Below, one piece after another: positions 1-11,912 of a stretch of 64,000 bases of DNA. Positions within the stretch are counted from its first letter, which is position 1; each line of letters starts with the position of its first letter. Both the position numbers and the translations under genes were made by a program. The notes below the pieces were generated by a model that saw only the letters and a list, made by a program, of their open reading frames with translations, did no database searches and was not told where the DNA came from. The stretch is from Phialocephala subalpina (taxonomy: Eukaryota; Ascomycota; Leotiomycetes; Helotiales; Mollisiaceae), in NCBI GenBank assembly GCA_900073065.1, contig FJOG01000004.1, positions 2,075,604-2,139,603 of the forward strand, given 5' to 3'.

Positions 1-1141
1 CGAACTCCCTGAAGATCGCCTCCTTCTCCTTCTCTGCTTTCGCGGCCGTGGCAGCAGCTTGAGCGCAAACCCCTTGAAGCATGATGATCTTCTTGTCGTC
101 CGCCCTCCTCGCCTCGACGATTGTCTCGATCTCCTTTCTCATCTTCTTGACCGATCGCTGGACGTCCGCACCCTGATCCTTCCAATGACCTGTCAGAGTA
201 TTGCTTCGTCCCTCGAACATAGCCGCCTTCATCTCTGCCTCCTCAACCTTTCGCCTGGTGTCCTGCTCAAGTTGCTCCATCTGATCTCTCCATCCCTTCT
301 CCCTCTCTACCGCCTTTTCTGCTCTCTGCTTCTCGGTATCGATCTGGGCCTTCAATTCTGCAACCTGACGTTCTCTTCTCTTCAAAAGGGTTTTGTTGAC
401 CGCCGCATCGTGTAGCTGTGCATCGTATTCCTCTCTTTGAGTCGCCAACTTTGCCTCCGCCAAAACCAACTGATTCTTATACTCGGCCGTGTTCAGGCGC
501 TCGGAGGTTAACTCTCTTCTCATAGTATCAATCTCGTTCTGTAATTTTTCAATAACTCGTCCTGACTTCCCTAAAGTAGAACGACCAACTGCAGTGCTCC
601 ATACCTGTCCTGGTCGTTCATTTGCTGGTGATCTTATGTGGTCGCTTCCGCTCCCACTTGTATGATTGCCGTTCGTGCTTAAACCATTCGTAATACCGTT
701 CGCAAAACCGTTCGTGCTAATAGAACTCGTACTGACGCTGCTCGTAATGCCGTTCGTGCCGCCGGGAGTCTCTTGGATGCTCAAATTGTTGGGAGTGCTG
801 TGCGAGCGCGTAAATTCGGAAGAGATGCGTCGAACGAGACTGCTCGCAACTGACAGACCGGTCGAGTTTGAATTGTGACGCGTGAGGGTGATATGCGAGG
901 ATGAATTAGGTATCGGTGGGAGATATTCCGTCGTGGAGTGTGGCATCGCAGACGTCTCTAGAGATGGAGTATCCGAAGGAACCGATCTAATCGTGCTCGT
1001 CGTCTTGGACTTCTTGATTTCGCCTTTACCGTTCAGCCCGTTCATGGCGTTTCCGGAGACTGGTGAGAGACTTCGATCTGCCGCATTCGTCTTCTTCGTC
1101 TTCGATCTCCGAACTCGCTCATCTAGAACCGGTGAGTACAT
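1..1141 (-). CDS. SHE3-like coiled-coil protein (partial, runs off left edge)
   Basis: An open frame of 380 codons runs from an ATG at 1141 to the window edge without a stop. The first ~170 residues are Ser/Thr/Asn-rich and look disordered, with NG-rich repeats such as NGITNG. The rest is a long charged coiled coil (starting near GRVIEKLQNEIDTMRRE and including KKMRKEIETIVEARRADDKK). This layout and wording match the fungal family annotated as SWI5-dependent HO expression protein 3 (She3), an RNA-binding adaptor for myosin-driven mRNA transport in yeast; whether that role holds in filamentous fungi is not shown here. The start was taken as the first Met in the frame; an upstream exon is possible. 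The C-terminus is missing because of the window edge, not because of damage. Family assignment is fairly sure, function less so. Confidence 0.65.
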   Translation of the reverse strand, partial: MYSPVLDERVRRSKTKKTNAADRSLSPVSGNAMNGLNGKGEIKKSKTTSTIRSVPSDTPSLETSAMPHSTTEYLPPIPNSSSHITLTRHNSNSTGLSVASSLVRRISSEFTRSHSTPNNLSIQETPGGTNGITSSVSTSSISTNGFANGITNGLSTNGNHTSGSGSDHIRSPANERPGQVWSTAVGRSTLGKSGRVIEKLQNEIDTMRRELTSERLNTAEYKNQLVLAEAKLATQREEYDAQLHDAAVNKTLLKRRERQVAELKAQIDTEKQRAEKAVEREKGWRDQMEQLEQDTRRKVEEAEMKAAMFEGRSNTLTGHWKDQGADVQRSVKKMRKEIETIVEARRADDKKIIMLQGVCAQAAATAAKAEKEKEAIFREF

Positions 1142-1291
1142 GTTGCCAACAAGGAAATAAACACCAGCCAAGGTCTGCTGGAGAGCACAAAGACACGAAA
1201 ATTGGCTGCGATAAGTGATTCACACAGATCGAAATTTGTGCAACGACTCTTGATGAAGGGAAACAAAAAGAACATGCAGCCACATGCGAAC

Positions 1292-1762
1292 TTACCAAGA
1301 TAGTCGGCGTGAACGTGAACCAGCGGTGCCTGCTCGGCAAGAAGTCTCGGCGTCGAATCGTGAGCGATCGAAATGCTCATCGCTCATGTCTTCCTTCTTC
1401 TCTTTCTCCCACTCCGAGTATCCGTACCCCAACCGTCTCAGTAAGTAATTAATGCCGTGTGAAATGTCTAGAAAATACGCGAGCCTCTCCCCCTCGAGCC
1501 TCGTCTTCTCCGGCTCCCTTAAGTATTCAGCAATCGTATGGCGCACAAGATACCGCTTCAGCAATATGGCAGCTAGATTCTTCCCTTTCGGATGTGGTGA
1601 TAAAGGTTGAAGGATGGTTGGTAGATCTGGAGAAAGAGTAATCTTCGTAACGAGAGATGCGCTCTGACACAAGACCGGATCCCGGATCTCCAACTGGCGA
1701 AGAAAGGCTGACAAGGGCGCCGTGAGTGGTCGATGAGGCAACCACAACCCCTGCTGCCACAT
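1292..1762 (-). CDS. Hypothetical protein, 156 aa
   Basis: A single uninterrupted frame begins with ATG at 1762. The sequence looks protein-like: a hydrophobic/proline N-terminal third, a Leu/Arg-rich helical middle (HTIAEYLREPEKTRLEGE, GINYLLRRLGYG) and a charged tail ending in an Arg/Ser-rich stretch. I do not recognise a family. It lies 150 bp upstream of the SHE3-like gene on the same strand, so it could be an independent small gene or 5' exons of that gene. The frames do not join with an obvious splice pair, so I keep it separate. Confidence 0.35.
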   Translation of the reverse strand: MWQQGLWLPHRPLTAPLSAFLRQLEIRDPVLCQSASLVTKITLSPDLPTILQPLSPHPKGKNLAAILLKRYLVRHTIAEYLREPEKTRLEGERLAYFLDISHGINYLLRRLGYGYSEWEKEKKEDMSDEHFDRSRFDAETSCRAGTAGSRSRRLSW

Positions 1763-2721
1763 TACAGCAGATTCAAGTTAGGAGACTTTTGAGTGGCCCC
1801 CTGCATTATATCCTTCAATGCAGGGGACCGCGGGTTCCTACCGATGCGCGGCATCAGATCACCATGAAACGACCCAGACGACGTTTTGTTTCCAATAGCA
1901 TGCGATATATCACTTGCTGCCATGAGAAGTTCAAGCAAGTTCCTGGGAATGCGACGGGCGGTCTGATGAGTTGCGAATATTTCATTTACTGCTAGCCGAC
2001 CAATTCCAAGTCTATCAAATTGCTTTGAGTGTCCTCGGCTACTCAGTCAGGACCCCCTTCCTAAATATATGGCTTGTGTAACTCTGCATACGCATTCTCG
2101 AAGTACTGCACGGTACTGTCCCAGAGATCTGTATACAGCCTATTCTGAACCCAGGGGTTCGAGGGAAGTTAAGGTTGTCAACGGATGAACTGCAGCAAGT
2201 CATATGTCGATTTTGATATAGGTCATACTTGTATGCGCTATGATTTCGGTATGGCATTTAAAATTACGATAGGCAAGCATATGAATATGAGGTGTCTCCT
2301 TTTCTAAGTTCATGAAGTCGAAGGATGTTCGATGTACTTGAACAAGTAGACAGCCTCACATGAAAGCAGCACGTGAGTCTGTCCCACTTTTCGCTCTGAT
2401 GCTGCAGTCATCGTTTCGAACTCACAGCAATACAACTCTACCAGCATAAACACAGATCAGGGCAAAGAAATTACAATTTTCTTGAGAAATTTCTTCATTC
2501 CGCAATGCATATGGATATACCCCACCAATCGTAACGTCGGTATCCATGCCGCTCCACTATTTTTTGCTTCCAGGAATACAAGGGTCATTCTCTGACCAGA
2601 AGATCGACTTTTGCGTCGAATACCATCAAATGACCCCTTTACGCCACCCAATGAATGCTCAATGTGACATGCCCAGAGTAACTAGAATACACCATCATCA
2701 TAAAATGCAAAGCACGTTCGA
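1763..2721. other. Intergenic region with one strong hairpin
   Basis: About 960 bp between the 3' end of the pta1 gene and the small gene at 1762. No convincing coding frame; the short open frames lack codon bias and family resemblance. The only structured element seen is the inverted repeat at 1798-1826. Confidence 0.5.
1798..1826. repeat. Perfect 10-bp inverted repeat (hairpin)
   Basis: CCCCTGCATT (1798-1807) is followed by a 9-nt spacer and its exact reverse complement AATGCAGGGG (1817-1826). It lies just upstream of the ATG at 1762 (minus strand), so it could form a stem-loop in a 5' leader or be a dyad binding site. Which of these applies cannot be told from sequence. Confidence 0.6.
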
Positions 2722-5320
2722 TCAAGCAGCCACAGCCTGTGGAACCTCCGCTACGCCATTCGATTTCTTCTCTTCTTCTACTGCCTTGATTCGCTCTGCG
2801 TAGTCTGGTCGATATTTTGTGAATAATTTGACCACGACTGGTCTCGCGTCCTCATCTATCTCATGTCAGTAAGTTTGAGAGTAGATGGTGAAGACTGACT
2901 TACAAGTATTCCACACATCCTCAACGGCAGCAAGCACCAGCTCCCTCGCAGGCGGCCGATACGCAACCAAGAAGAGCAGACTCTGCAACGCCATATTGAC
3001 TGTAGTCGGATTAACACACAAGCCCTTAACCCTCTCAAGAACCTCCATGCTCAATCCCGGAATCTCTCCCAAGAACTTAATGACCAAAGCCCGATCCTGT
3101 CCATCAAGGTACGGTACAATACCATCAATAACCTTGATAGCCCATTTCTCGTAATGCAGCACAGCATCTTCACCTGATTTCATCTGCATCTTGTCATTGT
3201 ACCATTCTTCACAGAGCCATTGGACGGCGATGTCAATTCGCTTGCGGAAATCTTCGAAGATGTAGCGGTAGAGTGATTCGCGGATGTTGTTGCCGAGAGA
3301 GAAAGGTGGCATTTGATGAGGTTCAAGCTTCACTGCGTTGACCTCCTCTAAGCCAGCTGAAGCACGTGTTGCCAATCGAGTGATGATTGTGATCCAAGCT
3401 GGGCGATCGTAGGCGCTGGCCGCCAATCTGTTTATACCAGCTTTCGATGTCTTGCCTTTCTCTTCTAAGGTCTGCATAACTTCGAACACTCTGGCGACTG
3501 TGCCTTGTCCAACTTGGGCGACTTGTTCATGTGTAAGTGGCGGTGGTGCAGGTAAGGTGAAGTGACCGAGAGCCATATCCGGTGCTGGAGCTTGAAGTTT
3601 TGTTTCTTCTAGAGGCGGCGCGCCATCTAGCTTGTTGAGAATTTGCTCTGTATCTTCTGCTCCGTAGAAGTCTGGCTCATAATCGTCGTCCTCTTCAACG
3701 TCTAACGGCGCCGTTGCTGCGTTAAGCATCTCAGGTTGAGCTGCAGACATCGATTGTAATCTCTTACGAACGCCCTGGGGGTCAATTAGTTCATGTACTG
3801 ATTTCGTTCAAGAAGACTTACCTCAACTGCTTGGTTCAATGTGTCTGCATCGAGACGCTGTAAAATTGTGATGCCAATTTGCACAACGAGATGCTCTGCA
3901 AGTTGTGCCACATCGAACCCCTTTAACCCCTCTTCGGTTGTGACAGTGAAAAGTTCAGCAACCGAGTGAGAACCAGGTGCTAAAGGGGGAACATGGAATT
4001 TCGGTGCAGCAGGCTTTACCTGGGCACTTAGTTTTTGTCTCTTTGCGGCATCTAAACCATCTGTAGGCTCAGGTGGTCCTCGCTTCCTTGTCTGCTCGTC
4101 GAATATGTCTGACTTCGACCTCATCATACGCTCAACATACTGCTGGATCTTTCCTGCTAACGGATGCTGGTTGTCCCTAAATTTGGTCAGCACTTCGTTG
4201 GTGAGAGGTGGCAGACGGGCATACCGTTTCAAGATGTGTACAAGCAGTGATCTAGTGGTCTTTTCCATGGACTTGATCATAACACGAGACTTGGGGGTCA
4301 TGGGCGAATTGGCTTGTTTAAGGGGGTTGAAGTTCAAGATGACATTCAGGATTCTATTGGCAATATGGGGGCGGGCACGGATTAGAATGGAAAGGGAGTT
4401 TAGAGTAGCATCAACGAGTATAGCATCGCTATGTCCGTTAGCGATCATAGAACGGGGTAAGGAAGAAGGTATATACCTAATATTCTCTTGAAAGACGGCC
4501 AGCATTCTGTCTAACAAGCCTGACGCTTCTGCTTGAAGATTGTTGGGGGGTATAAGAGGGTGATTTGGAGGTACCATAGAAAGGGAGACTTCGAGAGGAT
4601 CACCACGCTGTAGCTGGTCAGTATAAAGGGTTGAGACAATTGAAGTAAGTGTTCGTACCCTAGGGTCAGCATCTGGTCCCTTCGTCTGCACCAACACTAC
4701 TCTTTGGGCGAACTTGATGCAGCATATCCGTACTCCCGTGGCAGCAGTGTCCCATATCCGTAATATCCTCGACTTGATGGCAAGCATTTTCTCCCAAGTT
4801 GGGCCATCATAAGAGTTGTTGATGCTGTACACACATACATGTTAGACTATTTGAGAACACGGAGTGATGCCCATCCACTTCCTGATCGCAATCCCCAGTC
4901 TCATCTTCCATGGAGGACAGTAAATGGTTCAAGGGCTTGCACGAATCTGCAGAGGAGTATGGAGTGACATGGGCAAACCTACATCCATCTAACCACCAAA
5001 GGGTACACACTCGCCGCAGTCTGCACCACACTCTTCACGACTGCAGCATCCTCCTGCGGATTCTCAATCATAGACTTCAAAGTATCCAAGACGATCAAAC
5101 TCATAGTCTCCTTCTGCTGCGCCGGAATCGAAGGACTTGCGAACGTCTCCGCCAGGAAATCGGAAACCCATCTTCGTAGCTCTACCCTGGCACCAGGAGC
5201 AGCAATAGGTAGAATTCCCTGTATGATCTGCGGGTAGTAATTGGCATCACTCAATACGAGCTTTCGTGCATCATCGAGTTGCTTTATCTGTTGTTCGACG
5301 GAGAGCGCGGGGGCTGCCAT
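2722..5320 (-). CDS. pta1: Symplekin/Pta1-like subunit of the mRNA cleavage and polyadenylation factor
   Basis: Four exons: 4983-5320, 3822-4824, 2904-3774 and 2855 down to the stop at 2722. Together they make 2346 bp and 781 aa. Donors are GTAGGT, GTAAGT and GTAAGT; acceptors CAG, CAG and TAG. The start lies in an ideal context (GCCACCATGG). Residues ~10-330 match the Symplekin/Pta1 N-terminal helical-repeat domain (VKSVVQTAASVYPLVVRW, KSRILRIWDTAATGVRICCI, KFAQRVVLVQTKGPDADPRV). The C-terminal half is helical and ends in a charged tail. In yeast and S. pombe this protein scaffolds the cleavage and polyadenylation factor in the nucleus, linking 3'-end cleavage, the polymerase and Ssu72 phosphatase. 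At 781 aa the length is typical of filamentous fungi. It is divergent from coa3, 334 bp away, so they may share a promoter. Nothing appears broken. Confidence 0.93.
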
Positions 5321-5653
5321 GGTGGCATAAGTAGCTGTCACGAAGCTCTACGACGAGTTGCTGAATGAACCTGCATGTGAGGGAGAATGGGATCTATTTA
5401 TCTTTGTCGCAGATACTGGGAAGATAGACCTCGAAAGTTGCTCTTCATTCTGGCCGGAAGGTTGTGGATGGGAGTCGAGGTTGTTGAAGAGATTCGGATC
5501 GCTTTCCTTGTTGAACGCGCCTGGCTTTATTTCGTCACGTCGAGCGAAGCTCATGCGACCGGATCACGCTAAACCGTTTTAGGTCTTGACCTTCTCCATC
5601 GAAAAGTGAGCCGATTCTTGAAGTTGACCAGATTAACTCACAAAACAGTCGAG

Positions 5654-6012
5654 ATGGCAGTGTAAGTTGTGAATCATTTATCAATGTTTGCGAAGATTCT
5701 AACATGCTGTTGCCAGAATACCGCGATCCTCCTATTACGACAAGCACTACAAGCAATCCGCCGCCTTGATCCGCGCTCGAAGACCATATCTTGTTAGGAA
5801 TTCATTGACCGGTCTTGGGCTATTCGCATTCTGCATGGGAGTTTGTATGTACACTATCCAAAGCTACGAGATCAAATTCTAATGCACAATTGGCAGATTC
5901 ATGGACAATCAAAGCCGTTTCACAAGATGAGTTCGAGGACGTGAAGGTCCCAGACGCCCCCGCACAAGCACCACAAGCAGGAGCAAGCCCGATGGCACCA
6001 GCTGCGAAGTGA
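5654..6012 (+). CDS. coa3: Cytochrome c oxidase assembly factor 3, mitochondrial
   Basis: Three exons, 5654-5661, 5717-5844 and 5897-6012, give 252 bp and 83 aa. The first exon is only 8 nt (ATGGCAGT) before a GTAAGT donor. The protein reads SYYDKHYKQSAALIRARRPY, then a single hydrophobic segment (LTGLGLFAFCMGVYSWTI) and a short acidic tail (AVSQDEFEDVKVPDAPAQ). This is the standard Coa3/CCDC56 layout: a small inner-membrane protein that binds newly made Cox1 and links its translation to assembly of complex IV. Length is as expected. The tiny first exon is easy for automatic gene finders to miss. Identity is secure from the conserved YYDKHY...RARRPYL motif followed by one transmembrane helix. 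Confidence 0.92.
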
Positions 6013-6344
6013 GGGATTGACTTAGATGGGAAAGAAAAACTACTTCGGGAGGAGTTACATGTATACAAATGAAGCTACGGCAAACCCTCACACCTCTCAC
6101 ATTGTAGGAGCATAGAAGACGTTTGGTCACGGATTGGACGAGGTGATCATTGAGGTATCATCGCAGATTGTAGCTCTACAATATAAGTACAGAAAGGCGA
6201 GATAAACTCTGCGCTGAAGAAGGATTGTGAACCGTCTGTCTATACAAAACGTGAACCCCTCCATCCGTAATACTCCATCCATGCTTGATAGCCCTTTCAA
6301 AACGCCTCCACCATATGTTCGCCGTCATGATCATATAAACTGAG

Positions 6345-8664
6345 TCAAAAGCGACTCATCATCGAAGGGGCCGCCTCTCGTCTCACTTCATGAGAGTAAT
6401 CACGAGGGCCCTCCGAATGGCCAATAGGAGGTGAGTGTTGAGTTCCATTGCTCTTAGAAATATCCTGCATTGGTGGATTATGTTGCTCTAGTATCGACGT
6501 GGGGTGTCTGTTCTGTTGTGGAGATAATGATGCTTGCCGACTGCCCAGCGGTGATGGTGCGATTGTGTGTGCGTGATTCGAGTTGCCAAAAGGATTGTGT
6601 GGTGATATCCTTCCTCCGGACATTGAGACCCCATTAGAAGAATGATGCAGCAATGCTGCCGGAGTAGGAGGGAAAGTGCCAGAGATTGGGACGCTTGGGC
6701 CATGCTGGTGAGAGTGCCGTCGAGGCTGGACTTGGACCTGAGAGAGGGGACTGGTAGTCCGTGGCGTTTGCTGTGCTGATGTCTGCCGCTGGAGAAGGTG
6801 CGCATGTGAAGGGTGTTGCGGATTTGCCCACGGCGTCGCTGAGACGAACTGATCTACTGCGGGCTTCGATCGAGCAATTGAGCCAGCAGTACGTAGCGCT
6901 GCCAACTCTTGCAAAGGTAAGCCTTGTGGTTGGACTTGCTGGGTTTGTTTTGTTCGCTAATATCCAATCAGCATGTCTGACCAGAATGCTGTATGGCGTT
7001 CTGAACTTACGCCCATCTTTTCAAAATCTTCCTCGAGCTCTGCAGCTGTAGCAGCTGCCATTTTTGGTGCGGCTGGGAAGCCAACATATTTCGCGACACC
7101 GGAGAGAATTGAAACTTCGTTGCTGTATGCCACCTGATTTTGGATCTGTTGTGCCCTTCGAGTTGGAAACTTCAGAGCATAGTCTGGGACACTGCCTGCA
7201 TAGCTCCTCCTATCGTGTTGTATCTTGTACCATTGTTCGCCCAACTGATGGAGCTTAGTCTCCCTGATCATTCGGACATCCTGTTGGTATTGGGTAAGGA
7301 TTTGGCTTCTCCTCGCGACAGCGATTCTCCGAAGACTCTCCAATTCAAGTTCTCTCAAATTGTCTGCCACTCTGATTCTGTTGTCTCTTCGCGCATCAAT
7401 GCACTCCATCATTGCGAGATATTCAGGGTGGGTTGGCTTGTCTTGTCGTAGCATTGCCTCTTCTCGATTTAACTGCTCAAGCCGCTCGTCATAGAGCCTA
7501 CAAACCTGTTAGTAGAGCTCTGAATAGAGTCGTTCGTACGAACCTGTCTCGGAATGTCGTGAACTGCCGTTCTATTGTAGTCAATTGATCCAGAGCTATC
7601 CTCTTCTTCTCGACTGCGGCCTTCGTTAGTCTCCCAGCATCGGCCACATCGTATGGCCTCGACTCACGCTCTTCTTCGTTCTTCAATGCGGCCTCCGCCT
7701 CATCGTCTCCTTCATTATCCGCGTGGTCTTCATCACCATTTCTGACTTCGAGATCACCGTTAAGGACTGGTTCTCCATCGGCACCACCTTCTGCGTCTTC
7801 GTGGCTGTCGACACCATTCTCTTGCCCCTTCTTCTTTCTCCGTCCCCTCTTCTTTGGCGACAGCAGTGCATCAGAGATCGTAGGCACTATTTCGTCATCT
7901 GCGACCGGTTCTTCAATATCCTCAGCCACTTCCTCCTCTTGCGCCGGCTCAGCTTCATCGCCCGAGACGTCTCCACTGATGGGATTGGAATTATCCACTT
8001 CCTCCTCTGGGATTATATCGTCTTCAATAGCATAATCGTCGCCGGGCGTCAGAACCGAACCAGTGCGCTTGCGCAAAGGTTCCTCGATGTCCTCGTCGAC
8101 CACACCCCCCGCCATGATCGAACGTTTGCGCTTCTTTGTATCAGGGTCCACAACTGGCAATGATTTCTTCCCCTCGCCAGCTGAGTCTTGCAGAGACGTC
8201 GCGGCCGTTGTAGGTTCGATTTCGGGCTCATCTAGGGCGGGGCTTTTGGGCGACTCGGGAGACTCGTTGACAGAAATGTCGTCGTCGGACAATGGGTCTT
8301 CATCCTCTTCGTCTTCATGATCATCTGCAGTGATCTGATTGTTCAGCTTGCTCGGACTTCGTTCGTAGGCCTGGTTGTTGATCTGCGAGCTCAACACGAC
8401 GTCTTGGTGTGGTCGAAATTTGTTAGGAGACTCTTCGAGACGCTCAGTCTCTGCTTCGGAGTCGTTCTCGTCGTCAGAAACATCGCTGAGGCCGTCCGAA
8501 GCTTCTGCGTCTTCATCTTGCTCGCCGTCTTTGTCCTCAATCTCGCTCAAGCTGCTTGAGCCGTCCGCGTCAACCTCGACATCGCTCAGTTCGTCCAAAG
8601 AGCCATCCTCGCCGGCTGCCTGCAATATAGCATCTGCAGCTTGATCCATTTCCACGCTCATCAT
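6345..8664 (-). CDS. dep1: Sds3-like transcriptional regulator (Dep1), Rpd3L histone deacetylase subunit
   Basis: Exons 7544-8664, 7011-7497 and 6345-6938 give 2202 bp and 733 aa. Residues 1-~330 are strongly acidic and low complexity (runs of D/E/S) with a basic KKRGRRKKK patch that could be a nuclear signal. Residues ~340-535 hold the Sds3-like coiled-coil domain (AAVEKKRIALDQLTTIERQF, ...LREGELE-type helices, AELEEDFEKMG). The C-terminal ~200 residues are Ser/Pro/His/Gln-rich and disordered. Dep1 and Sds3 share this domain; the long acidic N-terminus fits Dep1 better. In yeast these proteins hold together the large Rpd3 deacetylase complex that silences genes in chromatin. Two Met codons lie at the start (8664 and 8661). 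The 3' end faces that of coa3 across ~330 bp. The Dep1-versus-Sds3 choice is the main doubt. Confidence 0.85.
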
Positions 8665-9296
8665 GTGCTTAAAGATATCTCAACCCAGTCTTGTGTGTAT
8701 CTGCCGTGGTGGTCACATAACCCCGTGAGGAGTTGTATCGTTCAAATGTGTGCTGGGAGGGCAGTATCCGCGACGGGGATTGTCGTGACTGGAAAAGTAG
8801 GTTCTCGTAGTTGCTATGAGTCAAAATGGATATTTTGAACACGTCTGAGCTGTAACTGAGGGTTGGGAGCGTGGACCGGTGTGGGTGAATGGTGAAAGCG
8901 CTGAGTTGTGTGAAGAGCTGCAATGGGGGACCGAATGACCACAGAGAGAGGAACAGGGCAAGGATGCCGGCTCCTCGCTTGATTGAGATCTTTAAGCCGG
9001 GGTTTTTTGAATCGAACGAGCTCACTCTTTACACGATTTTAGGATGCGATATTTTCAACATGAGTCAAGAAAGACCAGATTGATTCCCCATCCGTATCCA
9101 GACCAAGTACCTCGAGAATTGCAGCCGTACTCTTAATTTGTTTTCCTTCCTCTCCGTATCGCGATTCGCATCTCTCACCGCCTTGACTTTCTGCCTATCG
9201 GTCAAAGTACGAAGTAAGCTCCGTGCTGCCAATAATTTTCCTCGTCAAAATATTTACGAGCGGTCGAGGGAATTCCTCGACATCAAAGTCTTCACG
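8665..9296. promoter_or_regulatory. Shared promoter region of dep1 and nop12
   Basis: 632 bp between two divergent start codons. A 118-codon open frame upstream of dep1 on the minus strand ends 5 bp before its ATG; it does not look like a protein and is best read as 5' leader. No clear TATA box was found. Confidence 0.4.
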
Positions 9297-11191
9297 ATGG
9301 GAAAACGAAGTCGCAAAGATACGGAGACCGCCGAGGTAGAGCCAAAGACCAATGGTCGCTCCAAGAAGAGTATCATAGTCGACGAAGCTTCGATTGATCC
9401 TAATCTTGCGCTACTATTTTCTTCCAGTGTAAGGCTACCCCAATTTAAGGCAATTGTATTTCTCAATGACAATGCTAACTTACATTCCTAGGCTGGACCA
9501 GTCAAAGCCCCTCCGAAATCCCGTTATGAAGAGCCTCCGCCTCCACTAAAGAGAAAGGCCGTTGTCGAGGCGCCTGAAGACAATAGCGAGGCTGAATCAG
9601 AAGGCGACGAGGATGAATTGAGTAGTGTAGATGAAGACTTGGAAGACGCAGACATTGATGGTCTCTCGGAACAAGAAAGTGAGGAATCCGATGGTGGGGC
9701 AGAGATAGAGAATATTGTCGAAGCCCCTCCTTCAAAGAAGGAGCGCAAACGGAAGCGAAAAAATGACGAGGAAGATTTGGAAGGAAAGTATATGCAGAAA
9801 TTGGCCAGAGAAGAAGAAAGGGAAGAAGAGGAGCGACATGCTGAGAGGAGGCTAAAACGCCAAAAATTGCTAGCAGCGGAGGATAGGGCAGACGATAGAG
9901 AAGCTTCTGAGGCCGAGGAAGACGAAGAAGCTGCAGAAAATGACAGCGAGGACGAATCAGACGAAGAAAAGCCAACCAGAACAGCACCATCAGATGTACC
10001 ACTCCACGAGTCCTTACAACCCAACAAGGACGCCGTCGAGCTCGAGAAAGCCTCCCGAACAGTCTTCCTAGCCAATGTCTCCACCCTCGCCATATCCTCC
10101 AAAACCGCCAAGAAAACTCTCCTCACACACATGGGCTCTTTCATAGACTCCCTACCCGCCCCCCCAGAGGGCAAGCCAGCACATAAGGTCGAATCAATTC
10201 GCTTTCGTTCCACTGCTTATGCAGGAGGTGGACTACCCAAGAAAGCTGCGTTTGCAAAGAAAGAGCTTATGGATGCTACGACCAAGAGTACAAATGCCTA
10301 CGTTGTTTATTCAACTGCGTATGCGGCTCGAGAAGCTGTGAAGAGACTGAATGCTACGATGGTGCTTGACCGCCATCTGCGAGTGGATGGTGTTGCTCAT
10401 CCAGCAAAGACAGACCATCGCCGATGTGTGTTTGTTGGCAATCTCGGCTTCGTGGATGATGAGAGCATGCTCGACCAAGGTGGCGAGAACGAGCGAAAGC
10501 GATCAAAGGTTCCCTCGGATGTTGAGGAAGGTCTGTGGAGACAATTCGGTAAAGCAGGAGCTGTTGAAAGTGTGCGTGTTGTCAGAGATGAGAAGACGAG
10601 AGTTGGAAAAGGCTTTGCTTATGTGCAATTTGAGGTAAAACGTCCTCAGATTCTTAAATATTGATTACTAACATGGTTTAGGATCCCAACGCCGTAGAAG
10701 CAGCCCTCCTCTTCAACGAGAAAAAATACCCACCCATGCTCCCCCGAGTCCTCCGCGTCGTCCGCGCAAAAGCCGTCCGCAAAACCGCCCTCGCCTCAGC
10801 AGCATCCCGCACCGAGTCCAAGAAGCCCAAAAAAGACCGAGTCTTCGTCCCTAAAGCAACCTCAGAATTCTCATCCTTGAAAGGCCGTGCCAGTAAACTT
10901 CTCGGGAAAGCCGGGGCCTCACAATTCAAGAAAGCCGGAAGTGGTGCCAATACCATGGCGATCGGCCGACGTGGAGATGGTGAGAAGAGCGCTGGCGTTG
11001 AAGGCATTGCGAAGACTCCTGAGAGTATTGTGTTCGAGGGTTTCAGAGCTAGTGCTAAGAATGGGAAGCCGAAGGATTTGAAGTTTGGAAAGGGTGGTGG
11101 GAAGAAAGGCGGTAATAAAGGAGGTAAGCCTCAGAATAGGGGTGCGAAGCGAGCAACTGCGTGGAAGAAAAGTGGAGGCAAGAAGGCGTAG
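9297..11191 (+). CDS. nop12: Nucleolar protein 12-like RRM protein (ribosome biogenesis)
   Basis: Exons 9297-9428, 9492-10634 and 10682-11191 give 1785 bp and 594 aa. The N-terminal ~230 residues are Lys/Glu/Asp-rich and coiled (KKERKRKRKNDEEDLEGKYM). Two RNA-recognition motifs follow: one starts at RTVFLANVST and has the second conserved strand near NAYVVYSTAYAAREAVKRLN; the other starts at RRCVFVGNLGFVDDES and has GKGFAYVQFE as RNP1-like. Within the second domain a short insert (QGGENERKRSK) is seen. The tail is Gly/Lys-rich (GKGGGKKGGNKGGK). This is the Nop12 family: nucleolar proteins binding pre-rRNA in large-subunit maturation. The last intron splits the second RRM just after its RNP1 strand. 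No defects seen. Confidence 0.92.
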
Positions 11192-11912
11192 GTGATATAT
11201 CTGCATGTTGAGTACAAATCTGTCACATTGGTTCGGATAACAGCAAGCACTGTAGATACCATAAAAATCCACTTGTTGATCGGGTCCACTACCTCTTTCG
11301 AAACTTTGCTTACTTGCCGAAATTCTGTTGTCATTTGCCAAATTGCTATCAAGTGGTCTTTATTGCTTTCTGAGTCAAGCTGCTATTGCAAGCAAAATCG
11401 ACTCATTCAAACACCACCTCGTTTGTCAATGTGCTTATTCTAAGTAACCTTGCACATAAAAGTTCACTTTTCATTCCTAAACCTGCAGAATCTGCGCAAG
11501 AATACCACCTCATGCAGGCCAATTTCAGGACCAGGTTTTTCAAGGCTACGATAAATGCGCTCTACTACTTACCGGCATCACTTTGCTTCTCAGAACATCC
11601 TTCTCAAGCCTAGAGATAAGATGCCCAAGGATCACGACCCTAGAGGTTAGAGGACCCTGTGAGTCTGCGCCGTTGTCCTTTGTCCTTTGATCATGGAAGG
11701 GTCCGTTATTTTTGTATTTAGGCAAGAGAACTCATTGTCAAAGAGGATGAAGGCTATCAGCACAGGTCACAAGCCGGACAAGATCGTGTCTGGTCGATGA
11801 GGACTATCAATGGTATTCCCGCCTATTTTTTAAGAAGAGGAAAAGATGAGGAGTTGATAGCGGAAACTTCTTTCATCACTCCATCTTTGATGCGGCTAAG
11901 CTGCTGTAGACA
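11192..11912. other. Intergenic, no gene seen
   Basis: About 720 bp between convergent genes (nop12 and the RNase H-like gene). The short open frames here lack any protein-like pattern, and I see no repeats or RNA gene. Confidence 0.45.

Noticed and set aside
2140..2175. Possible tRNA (GGGGTTCGAGG resembling a B box)
   Set aside because: No matching A box or cloverleaf could be formed around it.
7683..8559. Several overlapping plus-strand frames across dep1
   Set aside because: They are mirror frames of the acidic, low-complexity dep1 N-terminus with no independent protein features.
8669..9025. 118-codon minus-strand frame upstream of dep1
   Set aside because: It ends 5 bp before the dep1 ATG, has no family resemblance and overlaps the nop12 promoter; best read as 5' leader.
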